64,000 nucleotides of DNA from Chamaecrista fasciculata (GCA_003254925.1 QANZ01012662.1:63503-127502), one strand, 5' to 3'. Counted from the first letter of the stretch, positions 1-12,059 are shown. Notes: generated by a model from the letters alone, not told the origin. Translations and numbers: made by a program.

Positions 1-1020
1 GTTTTTTAATGAGATGTATAAAAAAATTTTTGAAAAAATAGTATTTTGATTTTGGTGATATTATAAATTTCCTTATAAAATTAAGGAAATAGTGGGGGCT
101 AAGAAAATTCAATAATTAATTTTGTTGAGAGTTGTTATTATTGTGGAAAATCCAAATCCTTAAAATTAATATATTATGAGATTTTATAATGGTACCATTC
201 ATATAGAATATGTAAAACCTAGAGATTGGATCCACTCACAAAGGTTTTACATAGAGAAAGGATTTTGAGTACATCGAGGGGGATGAGTTTTAAGCCCATT
301 AATTATAAGAACCTATGAGGAAACCCTACCTTGTGATTAGAAATCCTAAGAACTTGGTCCAAAGGGAAAAACGAATCATAGAGTGGCTGGTTTTAAATGC
401 ACGAATTTATGTTCATCCCTATCGTGTAAGTGCATTTCCTGCAATGTATATGTGAGGTTGAGGTTATAAAACCTCTTAATGAAGTCTGTATCTCTTAAGA
501 GTGGGGTGTCTTAATTGCGGGAACACCCTTGATAGATTCACCTATTTGAATGTGGGAGTGGGGCCGCTCCTATGAGGATATACAGGGCATATTCTCAAAA
601 CACATTTAAGAAACGAGATCGCACAATGGCTGCGTAATGTGCCGGCGAGGGCTCATAAATTGCACCTGGGTTATTATGTGCAAGGTATGCATCTTGTCTC
701 CTCTAAGCAGTCATAGTTCAAGGCGAATACCACTATTGGCTCTAGATTAAGATATGTATTTTTGCTAAATATAGATTCAAAGCAATTTAGCTATCTTTAG
801 AAAATAACACGTATAGACAAAAACAAGTACATGCTCGAGCATCATTGACCAACTCCTTATCAATTTCGATTCATTTCAATATGAACAACAATTCAACAGA
901 TTCGATTGACTAGAGAATATAACAAGTATAGACCAAAAGAATATATTGGTAATAAATCATCCATCTCTACCCAAATTAAATACTTTAATGTGAGAAAATT
1001 TATAATAATAAGTGGGGGAA
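1..1020 (+). mobile_element. 3' internal region of an LTR retrotransposon (non-coding), ending in a polypurine tract
   Basis: I see no open frame of note here. The stretch ends in a purine-rich run (agtgggggaa, 1011-1020) immediately followed by TGTTG at 1021, the expected order of polypurine tract and 3' LTR. It is therefore read as the untranslated tail of a plus-strand retroelement whose coding part lies left of the window. The assignment rests on position only. Confidence 0.45.
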
Positions 1021-3654
1021 TGTTGATTATTATTATAAATAATATGCTTTTATTGTAAATGCTGGAATTTTAATTTGTATGTTACTTTTTGAATTCTTCT
1101 TAAACGTATATGGCCTCTCATTGTTTGCATTCATTTGCCACTAAAATACCATTATTTGCATTGATTTTCTTCCCAACGTTTTACCCATTAAATCCAGCAT
1201 AATGTGTCATAAAAAAATTACCAACGGATTGTTTTAATTTTTGAAACGTGTTTATGAAATCATAATCATCATCATCATAATATATATAAGAGTGTTTGGT
1301 GTCTTTTTTGGTACAAGTACAAGAACAAGACTAATACAAGAGAAAAAGATACTAAAATATTTGTGTCTTTGGGTATATTTGTGTTTTTGGGTAGAAAAAA
1401 GGTGTGGGAGTAGAGTCCTTTCGACTTCTTTGTATAGAAGTTGTAGACTCAAAAAGGCGAGTATTTGGTCGTTGTATCCTGGAGGTGACGCGCCCGTGTA
1501 CCACTACGCCGCGATAATAGATCAAGTTTCTGATAGGAATTGTGCCCTAGGACCAATCCTTTTCTGTATATGTTATGAACATATGGATTAATTTATAGAG
1601 ATAAATTAATGGTTTTCACATTATTAGCATGTTTACTGTGATTACGTCCATGATTAATTATACGATAATTAATCTAAATCTGTCCCTGATCGATTGTTTT
1701 CGTGGGAGCGAAAATGAACTAAGATCAGCATGACCTCAGTGCATAGGGATGCACGCATGCGATGCTAGAATGAAGGTCATGGTGCAACTACGTAAGGGGT
1801 TACGAGTTGCTGGACTGACCCAGAGAGTCCTGCATGGTTTTAGTCATCAGCTTGCCTCTCTTGTACGCCTGTCACGACGCCTTAGACCTGAGGTCATCAT
1901 TATTCCGGCGTTGCAGTTGTCAGACTTTGGCTTAGTCTAACGTTGCCCGTAGCAGGGTAGCCATAAGGGCTAAGTACGGGTCTGGTTGATTGCCGTGCTG
2001 AGGAATGTGGACTGACCAAGACTGGGATTTTGTTCCCCATTAAATTGGGAGATATCTTACTGGCGCCCTCGATGAGTCTGTCCAGGAAAAAGGAGTGGCC
2101 ACTCAATAAATTGGGACTTACTCAAGGAATCGAGAAAGTAAAGGTTTGGATCATGGATGACTTTCCCGTGCCTGATCCATGACCAAGATATCGCAGAACA
2201 ATAGGGTCGGTGCCTAGGAGGTACGAAGGTTAAAATCGGTTCTGGTAACGATCGATTCACTCACGTGTTTTGGGTAGTCGCGATGGCTTGCTAGAGTCCG
2301 CTCACGACTTGTAGGACATGGGGATGACCTACTGCCAACTTCACGTGGGGCCTGCTGGGTCACACACGAGCAGGATTAGAACACACCTTTTAAGGGACAC
2401 GAATTAGGGTAATTCGTGGGTCACTCCGTGGCCTAATTTAAGACACAGAGGAAATGTCTGGGACATTATGTCTTGTCTTAAATTTTCTACATGATTTAAT
2501 AATTGGTAAATAATTAATAGAGATTAATTATTTGCAATTTAAATATTGGGAAATAATAAATTAAATAATTCCTAAAAGTTAGGAGATTATTGATTTATAA
2601 AATTCCCTAATATTTAGCCTTGAGGGTGGCGCCTCATTTTATGGATTTAATTAATAAAATTGTTTTATTAATTAAGTCATGAGTTTGAATTTGAATTTGA
2701 GATTCTAGTTTTGATTTAAGATATTTGGGGTAATATTTTAATTCAATAATGAATCTAAATTCAGAATTCAAAAATTTGAATTTGAAATATTATTGTAATA
2801 TTTTAATTCAAAAACCTTGGGATAATATAAGTTGGTTATGACTTCCTTAATTTTAGGAGTTATTTTTGATTTATAAAATTCCCTAAAATGAGAGCTAATA
2901 GGCGCCTAATTTAGTGGGTCCCATTGGGAGATTTGATCTCCCATTTGATTCTCTAAATTGGTGATTTGAATTTGAATTAAGATATTCTAGGAATATTTTA
3001 ATTAGATATTCAAAGCCTAAAATATGATATTATGCGAATATCATAGATTTTATATTTATAAAATTAGTGTAATTTTAGTAAATATAAGCCTGCAAAAGTC
3101 GCCTAGCTCCATGAGTAGTTCATGCCTTGCACATTCTGAAACCCTAGCTCACTTTAGAGAGAGAAGTCGAATTCCTCCTTGTAGAGAGAGAAAATTTCGA
3201 CACCCACCTTCCTAGAGAGAGAATTCGATTTTCTTCTAAGGAGTTAGAAGAGTAATCGAAAGTTGTGGGTTCTACGGGTTTGAAGACAACAATAGAACAA
3301 AAGGAGTTTTGTTGCTGATTGTTGATCTGTGGCGCCATCCACCAGAGTTCAGAGAAGGAGTTCCTGAATTCAGAATCTGTAGATTGGATCCCGAGTCTCT
3401 TTGGAGAAAGAGGCGTGGAGGCTAGCACCTCGTGTTCGGGAAACTGTTCGTGTGGATCACCGGTAGAGGAAGGACGTGGAGACGGACTTCTAGACTCACC
3501 AGTATCACCAATCCGATTGAAAGCCTGAGGTATAACACTTTTCGTATCTGGTTTTAAATTCAGCTAGCGGATCTCAGGGTGGGTTTTCCTCGGGGGCGCA
3601 AGTTTTTTAATTTACGTTTCTTCCGCTGCGTGTTTCCCTGGGGATTTCCCAACA
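1021..3654 (+). mobile_element. Putative 3' LTR (about 2.6 kb) of a retrotransposon
   Basis: The segment starts TGTTG and ends CAACA (3650-3654), matching the TG...CA inverted ends of LTRs. It is preceded by a polypurine tract and is not followed by a primer-binding site, so it is a 3' rather than a 5' LTR. The last bases (ttccgctgcg ... tttcccaaca) resemble the ends of many plant copia-type LTRs. No protein was recognised; short frames at 1241-1591, 1749-1940 and 3144-3428 look accidental. The partner LTR should lie left of the window. The size is large for a copia LTR, and the family is not certain. Confidence 0.5.
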
Positions 3655-3779
3655 GTTTCTACCCGTGGAGGGCGTGAATTACCTTAAAGAAAGCGAGATA
3701 TCCGTGCCTCGGCCTAATACCACGCAGTTTGTCTTTACTAATATTTTTAATTCTTGTCTATTATTTTCTTATTTTCTCT

Positions 3780-5247
3780 TGTAGCCCCATGACCGGACAC
3801 CCGTCGTAAAGTGTCAAATGGATCAAATTTAATTATTCTTGAGCCTCGCAAGTATAACTATATTTATTAAAATATAGTATAGATGCTAACCCCAAGGTCG
3901 AACTCTCGCAAAACTCAATGTGATGAGGCTAAGAGAATTGTGACGAAGGTTGCAACTTCTGTAATTGAGGGTTGTCACGATTTAATAAGATTCTTATGAG
4001 TCAAAACAATACTTGAGAGAAAACCCTAGAGATAGACTATCATAGTTCGTTCATCATAAAAATTAGAAAATGAATATGCATTTACTTTTCCAAGTTAGAC
4101 CATGTATTTAAACCATAAACACAATTAATCAAATAATGGAGAGGGTACAAGATTAGATTAGGTAACTCATCCAAAACTGGTTTCATGAAGTATTTGCCAA
4201 AGCTCGTCGAGACAATCTATATTATTGTCACATCGGAACAATAAACAAACATATATATATATCAGTTAATACTTCTAATCATACAAATAAGATATTGTAA
4301 ACCACTCTTTAAAACCCTAAAGAGCTATTTTATTAATTGTGAGAGACAAACTCCAGGAATGTCAACGTCTCATTACTTTAACAAAATATGATCTACGACT
4401 TATATATAAACAACTTCAACAAATACAATTGAAAGAGTTGATCTTACCTCATAAATGCAACATCAACATCTGAACTTTACAACGAATCATGGTGAACTCA
4501 AGTCACATCCTTGAGGCATTCCTCATGTATCTACCTATTTAGTTACTCATGCTCTAGGCAGAGAACTATTCTAATCTAAAGAGAATTGGTGTAAACTAGT
4601 CAAAGTCAGTGAATTGGTGCTCTGAGCGTGGAATGATGACCTCTATATATAGTGTTGAGTAGTGTGCTTGTTCCGCAAGTCAAAAGAAGAAAATCGCCTC
4701 TGGACCGTTGATTGCGCCGGCGGCCCAATATGAATGGGCAGCGAAATATCTGCGATATTTCGATTATATCTTCGTATCTTGAATCGTAGCCGTGCAAAAC
4801 ATACTCTCCTGCTTCAGATTAATCTGCGCCGCGAGATTTCCAATTTGAGCCGTTGGCTCAAAGAGACGGTGCAACAACAAACTGCGTTGAAGCTTATCTG
4901 CTGACGTCATATTCCTACAATATTCGTGCGCCATGGGATTTACCGAATCTGGGCCGGCGGCCCACGTGGTGGCGCAAAGGTATCTTGTGCTCAACGTGAT
5001 CTTCTATAATATTTTGATATTTCCCTCTTGGTTTGGCCCTGTTTGGATATCTGAAACACTGAATAAACCATTAAGTAGCACTTATTTATAAATACAATAA
5101 ATAAACGCTAATTAACTCATTTTATCCACTTTATTCCACCATACCTTAGTGTTGCCCTTAGCATATTAATTGGTCTAATTCTAATATATTATTATTATAA
5201 ACACACTAAAAGAAGGCCAAATAACTTGTTCACTTTTGGGCTGATCA
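3780..5247 (-). mobile_element. Probable 3' LTR of the minus-strand Athila-like element
   Basis: On the minus strand a G-rich polypurine tract (5265-5248) is directly followed by TGATCAGCCC (from 5247 downwards), a good LTR start. A TATA-like ctatatataga lies near 4640, read on the minus strand, and could be the LTR promoter. The far end is placed near 3780, where the minus strand ends in TACA, but this border is a guess. No second LTR copy is present in the window to confirm it. Confidence 0.35.
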
Positions 5248-7057
5248 AATCCCCCACACTTAAGACTTTGCACTCCTGAGCAAAGGTACAAAGTAGAAGA
5301 AGAAATAACATGTCAAAGAATCAAAGAACTTTCCCAAGTTCATGATTCAAGGCCAGCACAAAGTCACAAACTATAACTATAGAATTCACTAAGCAAGTAA
5401 CTAAGTAAAGTAGTGCAATCCAATTTTCATAAGATCAATCTTGTAAGTGTATCACTCTCCTCACTAATTGGGTATTATTTCCCTCTAGTCATTCCTTAGA
5501 CTAAGTTTCTACCATAAGCTTGTAGAAATTCTCAAAGTCTCCACTTTAAGTGAAATAATGATTTTTAATCAAGAGGACTTTAATAGGGTTGTAATGTATG
5601 GGAAAAGGCTAGTATATATGAGAAGAAATATAGGGAGAAAAGAAAGAAAAGCGGTGTTTACTTAAAAATCTCTCTTCAAGTTTTCCTTAACAATTCAACT
5701 CCACTTATCCACTAAAAGAAAGTAGCTAGCTCACTATGAAGCTCATTTGAGTCATATGGCACAGGACTCTATTTTCTTGATTGGCTAGTCTTTTTGTCTT
5801 GATAGGCTCTTATGATAATACTTTTAGTATTGGAGCTTTCTCAAAGATACTTTTGTTTGCTCGACTTATATATTTCTTTCTTTTGTCGAGATCTTTTATA
5901 TATTTTATATTTTTCTAGTAATATTGCTAGCTAAATTCACCTTTGAGAATTGAATTGAAAAGTCCATCTTTATGAGAAGGTTTATAAGTACACCTTAGTG
6001 TATAGGCTCAAAGGGGCTAACAAAGGATACATTTATGGTAACTTACCAGTGTTTGGGATAAAGGGGTTGAAGAAACAAGTGCCTCTATCATATCATTAAA
6101 TCTAATAAGCTTTAACCCAGAATTAAGACAAGTTCTAGAGAAAACAAAGCTAAGAGACTAATCTCTCTCTAAGTAGATATATATATATATATATTATAGT
6201 ATGTAGGCTTATTCTTCCAACTAGGCTGAGTTTCTCTCAAATTGTTCTATAGAAATCAAATAATACTACTAAACTTAGGAAATTACTTAGATTATTCTAA
6301 GGCTATAGAAAATAACTAACACTAAACTCTTATCATGAATATGAAATTATTCACTCAATACTCAAAACATATTAAAAATTCAACTAATTCGAATTTTACT
6401 CAAAAAGTGAAAAATAATAAGTGAAGTAAATTTAAATCAAGCACTAAAAATAGGAAAATAAAATTTTAAAAATATTTAAAGTTTATAAAATGTTTAGATT
6501 AATACCAAAAAGTTTTTGGGTGAACCAAAATATAAATTACTCTAACTTAATCCTCTCCCCTACACTTAAACTTAACATGGTCCCCAATGTTAGAATCAAA
6601 TAGGAGTATAGAACTAGGCTAAGAGTGTTAATTTACTCCTCTTTCCCCCACACTTAGAACAACACATTGTCCTCAATGTTGAAAGGAAAGATAAGAGGAA
6701 TTTTAAAAACTTGGAAATATCATTATATTATTTATTATGATTATTTATTTAGTTTTTATATATTTTTTTTCAAATTATATATATATATATATTTTTATTT
6801 TATATTTTTTATAATATAAATAACGAAAATGACTTGAGATCAAGAATAATATAAAAGTTCAAAGAGACATTTTATTTATGATAATCCAAAGGTAAATTGT
6901 TGTCAAATAATGAAAAGACAGAAAATTAAAGACAGAAAGATCCATAAATGACAGAATTATAAAAGAGGTAATTCAAAATGCAAAACAAAGAAACTATCCT
7001 AGAAAGCAATAAACTAATTCCTAGAAAGCAATAAAATAATTTTAGACTAATCTTAGA
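5248..7057 (-). mobile_element. Non-coding 3' region of the Athila-like element with repeated polypurine-like motifs
   Basis: There is no ORF. The minus strand contains a motif known from plant Athila/Tat elements, 'acattg(a/g)ggac(a/c)atgt ... taagtgtgggg', twice: at 6681-6639 and 6591-6552. A further taagtgtgggggat lies at 5265-5248, next to the probable LTR start, and another G-rich copy lies at 8805-8786. A TA microsatellite is at about 6177-6194 and another at about 6778-6792. Confidence 0.5.
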
Positions 7058-8055
7058 CTATTCCCTATCGTGTTCTAGATATTGTAGATGTTTTATGCTT
7101 TTAACGGTATCTAAGAGTTCCTTGAGCAAATTCCGAATTGCGATCACTTCACGCAGCAAAGACGATCGTGGTTCCATGCCACTCTGTGTGGATGAAGTAC
7201 TTGTTGAATCGTCATCAGTGTCAGTTCGTGATTTCTTACTCGGTTGAGTCTCGATACTGGCCGCTAGTCGTACTGGAATAGGAACTTCTTTATGTGTTGG
7301 CGGTATGATTTGTTTCCCATGAAGTGGTACGACTTCCCTAAGTTCTAGGATGCAAGCATCGGGGATTGGTTCATCTCCCTCTAGCCATGGTATGTCAAAT
7401 CGAGCAGCTAAGTAGCATATGGTGCGAGGGAAGTAGAGAGTGGTTAGCTTCTCCTTTCCAAGGCATAGCCGTAGCTGCTCGTGGATGATTTGCCCAAAGT
7501 CCACGGGCGACATTGAAGGATGCAATAGGCCAAGACAGCTTGGTCCATTGACATGCGCCCATTAGGAGGACTTGGGATAAATCGAGAGTCTATGATCCTA
7601 TGGAATAAACGAATGGCAGGGGTTGAGTTGATGGTGGAGAATGAAGTGAGTACCCTCTGATCATCTTCAGCAGGATAAGAACCATCGAGGTATCGATAGA
7701 TGAGATGTCCAAGGGATGCGATGTTGGTTCGGTATCATTGGAAAGAGCAATTGGGCACAGATCGACATCCAAATACAAGATTGATTGTATTGGGAGAGCA
7801 ATCCACATAGGTCCCTCGGAGATAAACTCTATCGAGGTTGGCAATATCGACATGGAAATCAAATTCCCATACCTTATTGAGACTGCCCCTGATAGTTGGT
7901 TTAAAGAATCTGCGAATATGTCTCTCTCGAATGGCTAGGTTGAGTTCTTCGATTGCGGGATCAGAGTAGTTAATCCCCTTTTCAGCATAAACTCGAAGGT
8001 GACGAACAAAGTCATCGTGATAGCTCTTTGCTCAGATGCTCTTGAATTGGGCCAT
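7058..8055 (-). pseudogene. Env-position 'putative plant transposon protein' ORF, broken
   Basis: The intact part is a 155-residue frame (7525-7058). Its start resembles the conserved C-terminal half of the plant transposon protein domain found in ORFs downstream of pol in Athila-type elements (segments such as IIHEQLRLCLGKEK and LYFPRTICYLAARF); a charged Ser/Thr-rich tail follows. Reading further upstream to about 8055 gives the N-terminal half (segments such as VWEFDFHVDI and VYLRGTYVDCSPNTINLVFG), but in other frames and with in-frame stops near 7740 and 8030. The ORF is therefore frameshifted and not functional. The function of this protein family is unknown. Confidence 0.6.
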
Positions 8056-8844
8056 ATCTACAAATCAATAATTATAATTAATATTATAATTATCGGGAAC
8101 CTAGAAACTCTACGACAAACTATCTAGACACTACAAACTCATCTCAAATCACCTTAAAACCTTATATCGCAAACAAAATTATAATTTGGGGTTGTGCCGT
8201 CTGAGCCGACGGCGCAAAATATTTTGCGAAGTTTTTTCAAAACTTTTGATAGCAGTGCCCTAGTTTACCCTTTTGTTGGCAGAGATAAGTCCTAAAGTCG
8301 ACTTTTGAGAAGAAGATCCTATTCTAGAAGTTCCTAGTGAATTCACGAAAAACCGTAAAGGCTTACCTTAGATTTGGACGAAAGCTTCGAAAGAGAAGGA
8401 TGTTTAGCTCTCAAGAGAGTGCTCTAGGAGCTTTTTGGAGTGAAAAAGTGTTTTGAGATTTGTGAGAAGCCTAGAGGTTTGTTGAGGTATTTATAGGATG
8501 GAAATATAAGATATTCCTATTATATTCGTCAAATCCGCGTAATTTAAAATTTGAATTTAAATCAGATTTGGTAGAGTTTAATCACGATCAGACTCTCCAA
8601 ATAATTTGACGTTGGGCCACCAGGTGCGTCGCCGACGCAGAAATGAAAAATTGAAATTTTTATTTCTGTTGCTTGGCTGCCAGACTCTAACTAAGAATTA
8701 AACTAATACTAAGAATAAAAATACTAGAATCTGTCTAATACAAATTCTAGGGTCCTAAACTACGAATTAGGGTTTGGGATAACCCTCTTCTTCCCCCACA
8801 CTTACGCGGAAACCATGTAAGTGGGAAAAAGGCATCGCGGAACA
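8056..8844 (-). mobile_element. Non-coding spacer of the Athila-like element
   Basis: No coding frame is seen. A taagtgtgggggaa-like motif on the minus strand at 8805-8786 repeats the polypurine-like signal found further down the element. Otherwise the sequence is AT-rich with nothing recognisable. Confidence 0.35.
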
Positions 8845-8847
8845 TCT

Positions 8848-9183
8848 TCAGGGTGGCCTGAAGGTTTCGTGGCGGATTTTTACGAAGTATCCGCTTATTC
8901 TTCGTTCAGCAGAGATCCTTTGTCCACATCGGTTGCCATCCTTGTCCTTGAAGAGTGTGGCTCGGATAGGATTTCGTACAACCTTCCTATTTTTGAAGTT
9001 TTTAAATTTTATGTGTGGCCGATATCTAGTTTTTTTATTTATCCTAAACCGACGTGTCTTATGAAACTTAGTCCTATAGTAGTAGTCTCGTATAATAAGA
9101 GGATAAAGTGCATATTTGTTTGCGAGCGTACCTTTTTGTGTGATCCCTACATCATCAACGAATGATCCAATGGGCTGATCCAA
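8848..9183 (-). other. Unassigned basic frame downstream of the retroelement protease
   Basis: A 111-codon frame lies 15 bp downstream of the protease stop on the same strand. The product is rich in Arg, Lys, Phe and Tyr and I recognise no domain. It may be a decayed remnant of the pol spacer rather than a real protein, and is kept only because it lies within the element in the same orientation. Confidence 0.2.
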
Positions 9184-9198
9184 GTCTTTGATTGTTAT

Positions 9199-10137
9199 TC
9201 ATTTGCGCTTCGGATCGAGCACCTTGTCTATGCCTATGAAGTCCACATGAATCATTTCGGTTGCGTTCTTACATACGGCATCTACATTATGGAGCCATTC
9301 TTCATCACTTAGGCATTCAGCACCTATGCCTAAGTTCTTGCAAGAACACATGTAAAAAAGGGTCCTTGGCCTTTTTGCTGATCTTATCTCCTTGTCTGAA
9401 AAATTAGAAACACTATAGCATGGGGCTATAGTTGGGTTAGTTTTGTGGCGCACAGGCTGCCACACAGCCTTGTGCTTGGAAATATTTGCTTTGGGTGCTG
9501 GTTTCTCTTTTACTTTGGAAGTTACGAGGTCTTCCTCCTCTTCCTTGAAGAGTGAACTGATGTTCATGTCTTCAAAGTCTATTTCTGGTATATGCAAGCC
9601 AGGATCAGTTTGTTCTAAATTTAAAAGAGTTTCAAATTCGAGATCCTCCTCTTTAGGTTTTTCTCCTAGAGTTTTGTTAGATGTACAAATACTTCGTGTT
9701 TCCAACACGGAGTGTTCATCGGATTTCTCTGCTTCGTACATCGTAAGTGTGATATATTGATGTCCATTGTCCATAGTGATTTTACCATCCTTCATGCTAA
9801 TATTGACATTCGCGGTCCATAGGAAAGGTCTGCCTAAAATTATAGTATAGTTGGTAGCTCTATTGTTACCGGTATCTAGGACATAGAAGTCAGCGGGAAA
9901 GATTAAACCTTTCACCTTGACTAAGACATCTTCTACTATTCTTAGGGGACGTCTGCTGCTTTTGTCAGCTAATTGCAGGATCAACCCTGTGTTCTTAAGT
10001 CCGTCCATATTCAAAGAATCGTAGACTGACTTGGGCATAACGTTGATAGGTGCTCCTAAGTCCAACAATGCTCCATTGACTACGACTTTTCCTATCATGC
10101 AAGGGATGGTTGAATGAACCAGGATCCTTGAGATCAA
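9199..10137 (-). CDS. Retrotransposon aspartic protease fragment (gag-pol remnant, Ty3/gypsy)
   Basis: This is a 312-residue open frame. Residues of roughly 15-110 form a retropepsin-like fold: LLDLGAPINVMP carries the active-site triad as D-L-G, a variant I associate with Athila-type elements, and TIILGRPFLWTANVNI matches the second conserved hydrophobic-GR motif. An acidic linker follows (EEDLEFETLL, then EEEEEDLV) and the frame ends with a stop instead of running into reverse transcriptase. The gag part upstream is missing. It is intact as a frame but belongs to a dead element. It should not be counted as a host gene. Confidence 0.75.
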   Translation of the reverse strand: MISRILVHSTIPCMIGKVVVNGALLDLGAPINVMPKSVYDSLNMDGLKNTGLILQLADKSSRRPLRIVEDVLVKVKGLIFPADFYVLDTGNNRATNYTIILGRPFLWTANVNISMKDGKITMDNGHQYITLTMYEAEKSDEHSVLETRSICTSNKTLGEKPKEEDLEFETLLNLEQTDPGLHIPEIDFEDMNISSLFKEEEEDLVTSKVKEKPAPKANISKHKAVWQPVRHKTNPTIAPCYSVSNFSDKEIRSAKRPRTLFYMCSCKNLGIGAECLSDEEWLHNVDAVCKNATEMIHVDFIGIDKVLDPKRK

Positions 10138-10300
10138 ATTGGGACCTTTTGCATAGATACGAGACTAATTCTGCAACTTGACCAAAAGATATGAGAACAA
10201 ATTGGGACCTTTTGCAAGAGACTAAAAGTGTAACAAAAAAAGATACATGACCAAATTAGGAACTCAACTAAAGATAAGGAACCAAATTTGTTCTTTGGCC
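10138..10300. mobile_element. Half of a TIR element (same family as 46505-46910)
   Basis: Phrases such as gagactaattctgcaacttg, ccaaaagatatgag and gactaaaagtgtaacaaaaa match the right half of the complete element at 46505-46910. The left half is absent, and the fragment abuts the truncated gag-pol frame, so it may mark the breakpoint that removed gag. Confidence 0.45.
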
Positions 10301-10505
10301 TAAACTTTATGCTGGATCCTTCTAAATCTATCATTCAATGGGTTACCTTTTTCTGTAAAGAATGGATCAAGGATGTTGCTGCCACAAACGAGCTTGGTCT
10401 TTTGTTACTCTGCACAAGATTTGGGAAGCTCGAAATAACCTCTGGAGAGGACAATTCACTCATCCCATCCAGTTCATTCATGGGATTAAGAACAACATTA
10501 TGTGA
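10300..10505 (+). pseudogene. LINE (non-LTR retrotransposon) C-terminal fragment
   Basis: One frame reads WVTFFCKEWIKDVAATNELG and, after a frameshift near 10400, another reads KIWEARNNLWRGQF. The W-x-x-R-N-x-x-W signature is typical of the region after reverse transcriptase in plant LINE proteins (zf-RVT / RNase H-like). It is broken by a frameshift and truncated on both sides. Confidence 0.5.
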
Positions 10506-11010
10506 CAAGTTTAGCTAAAACTCAACTAAACTAGTGAAGAAAGTAATCTGAATATTATTCATAAAAGGTCTCAATGATATGCGTACAACAATGCTTTTTA
10601 TATAGAGCTTAATGAATGATGAAACTCAACTTCTAACAAACTCTCTGTCATAACTAACTATAACTAAATCTTTTATCTAATTAACTAATCTGAATTTGTA
10701 ATGTGTTGCATCACGCAAGTTGATGGACTTCTACAGTATCTCTTACAGAATCAATCTGGAGTTTAAAAAAATCGCCACTTTCATAGCAGTAGAACTTCTA
10801 TTTCTATGCTCAATTTTTCTATTATCCCCGGTTCCAATTCTCTTGCTTTGTATTGTTTTGAGGAAATTGAAAAATAACAGGATTCTCAGCTTCAGTTTGA
10901 ATAAGGGGCACTGTTTGTGAGTTCATGGCACAAAAAATGACTGTTAAAAGTGTGTCAAAATTGGTGGATATGCTTCTGATGCCTAGGGATGCCTTTGCCA
11001 GATTTGGAAA
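10506..11010. other. Intergenic, nothing recognised
   Basis: AT-rich sequence with a short accidental frame (10720-10920). No repeat or gene signal was seen. Confidence 0.5.
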
Positions 11011-11757
11011 GGCAAAAGCACTAATTTGTCTTTAAACTCTACATCAACTATCAATTTCGTTTTCAATCTTTTTTTGCAGTCAATTTCATCCCTAATGTTT
11101 TACATTTTGGTCAATTTTTTCTATTGACTAACTTCTTTCAATAAATTAACAACAGAATGCATCCTATTTTTCAATCTGAATTAAGATTTGAGTTTCTTTT
11201 TCTATCAATTTTACATTACATATCATTAGCCACATAAATTCCTTCATTTATATTTGACTAAAATAAGAGCTAAGGATATAATTGACGATATTAGAAGACT
11301 TCTCTCACATGTTAGGATTGAAATCTTCTTTGGTCAAGAATTGCAGGCTAAAGAGAATGGCTTTTTCGTTTCTTAGAGACAAGTTTTGTATCAAAAATAA
11401 AAAAGACAAAAACACTAATTTCCTCCCAAAACTTTACATTAACAGTCAATTTTATCCCCAATCTTTTTTTGCAGTCAATTTCGTCTCTAATTTTTTACAT
11501 TTTGGTCGATTTTATCCTTTGACTAACTTTTTTCAATAAATTAAGGGCAGACTGCATCATGTTTTTCAACTTGAGTTAAAATTTGAGTTTCTTTTTCTAT
11601 CAATTTTACATTACATATCATTAGTCACGTAGATTCTATGATTAATATTTGGCTAAAGTAAGAGCAAAGGATAAAATAAAATTGACCAAAATGTAAAACA
11701 TTGGAGACAAAATTGACAGTTAGTGTAAAGTTTGGGGACGAAATTAGTACTTTTGCC
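11011..11757. mobile_element. TIR element (MITE) with an internal duplication
   Basis: The ends are inverted: ggcaaaagcactaatttg at 11011 and its near complement, ending ttagtacttttgcc at 11757. The left portion is present twice with a 395-bp offset (from about 11034 and about 11429), so the element has an internal duplication or a second copy inserted in it. No transposase is encoded. A related fragment lies at about 31270-31455. Confidence 0.6.
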
Positions 11758-11767
11758 AAAAAAAATT

Positions 11768-12059
11768 GAGTAAACTAATAATTTAGTCTTTAAAAAGATC
11801 ATTGAACTGACAAATCATTTCTTGAAAAATTAAAACATACATTTTTTTAGGTATTTAAAACATACATTTAATTCTTGAAAGATTACAACGGTGTACTTTA
11901 TAGTCCATAAAAGATTAAAAAGGTATACTATTTATTCTATAAAAAAGACTAATTAGTATATCATTTTGATCTTTTAAGGATTAAACTGTAAATTTGAATT
12001 TCTCAATGACTGGATTACTAACTTAGTGATCTTTTAAGGACCAGATTGTGAGTTTACTC
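11768..12059. mobile_element. Small TIR element (MITE, about 290 bp)
   Basis: The ends are gagtaaactaataatttagtc (left) and, inverted on the right, the complement of ggagtaaactcacaatctgg. The GAGTAAAC terminus is shared with the elements at 13970-17034, 18839-19091 and 21902-24587. The target-site duplication is unclear. Confidence 0.55.

Larger units (their letters stand above)
3655..10137 (-). mobile_element. Decayed Ty3/gypsy retrotransposon, Athila-like, minus strand, polymerase region missing
   Basis: Read on the minus strand the order is: retroviral-type protease (10137-9199), an unassigned frame (9183-8848), a spacer, an env-position plant transposon protein (about 8055-7058), G-rich polypurine-like motifs at about 8795, 6660, 6570 and 5255, then a probable LTR. 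This is the Athila-type layout, but no reverse transcriptase, RNase H or integrase can be seen between the protease and the env-position ORF, which are only about 1.1 kb apart. The gag end stops abruptly near 10137, where unrelated MITE sequence begins. The left border against the LTR ending at 3654 is uncertain. Confidence 0.6.

Noticed and set aside
7590-7862. Separate 90-residue minus-strand gene
   Set aside because: It overlaps the env-position retroelement ORF in another frame and is explained as a shifted piece of that broken ORF.
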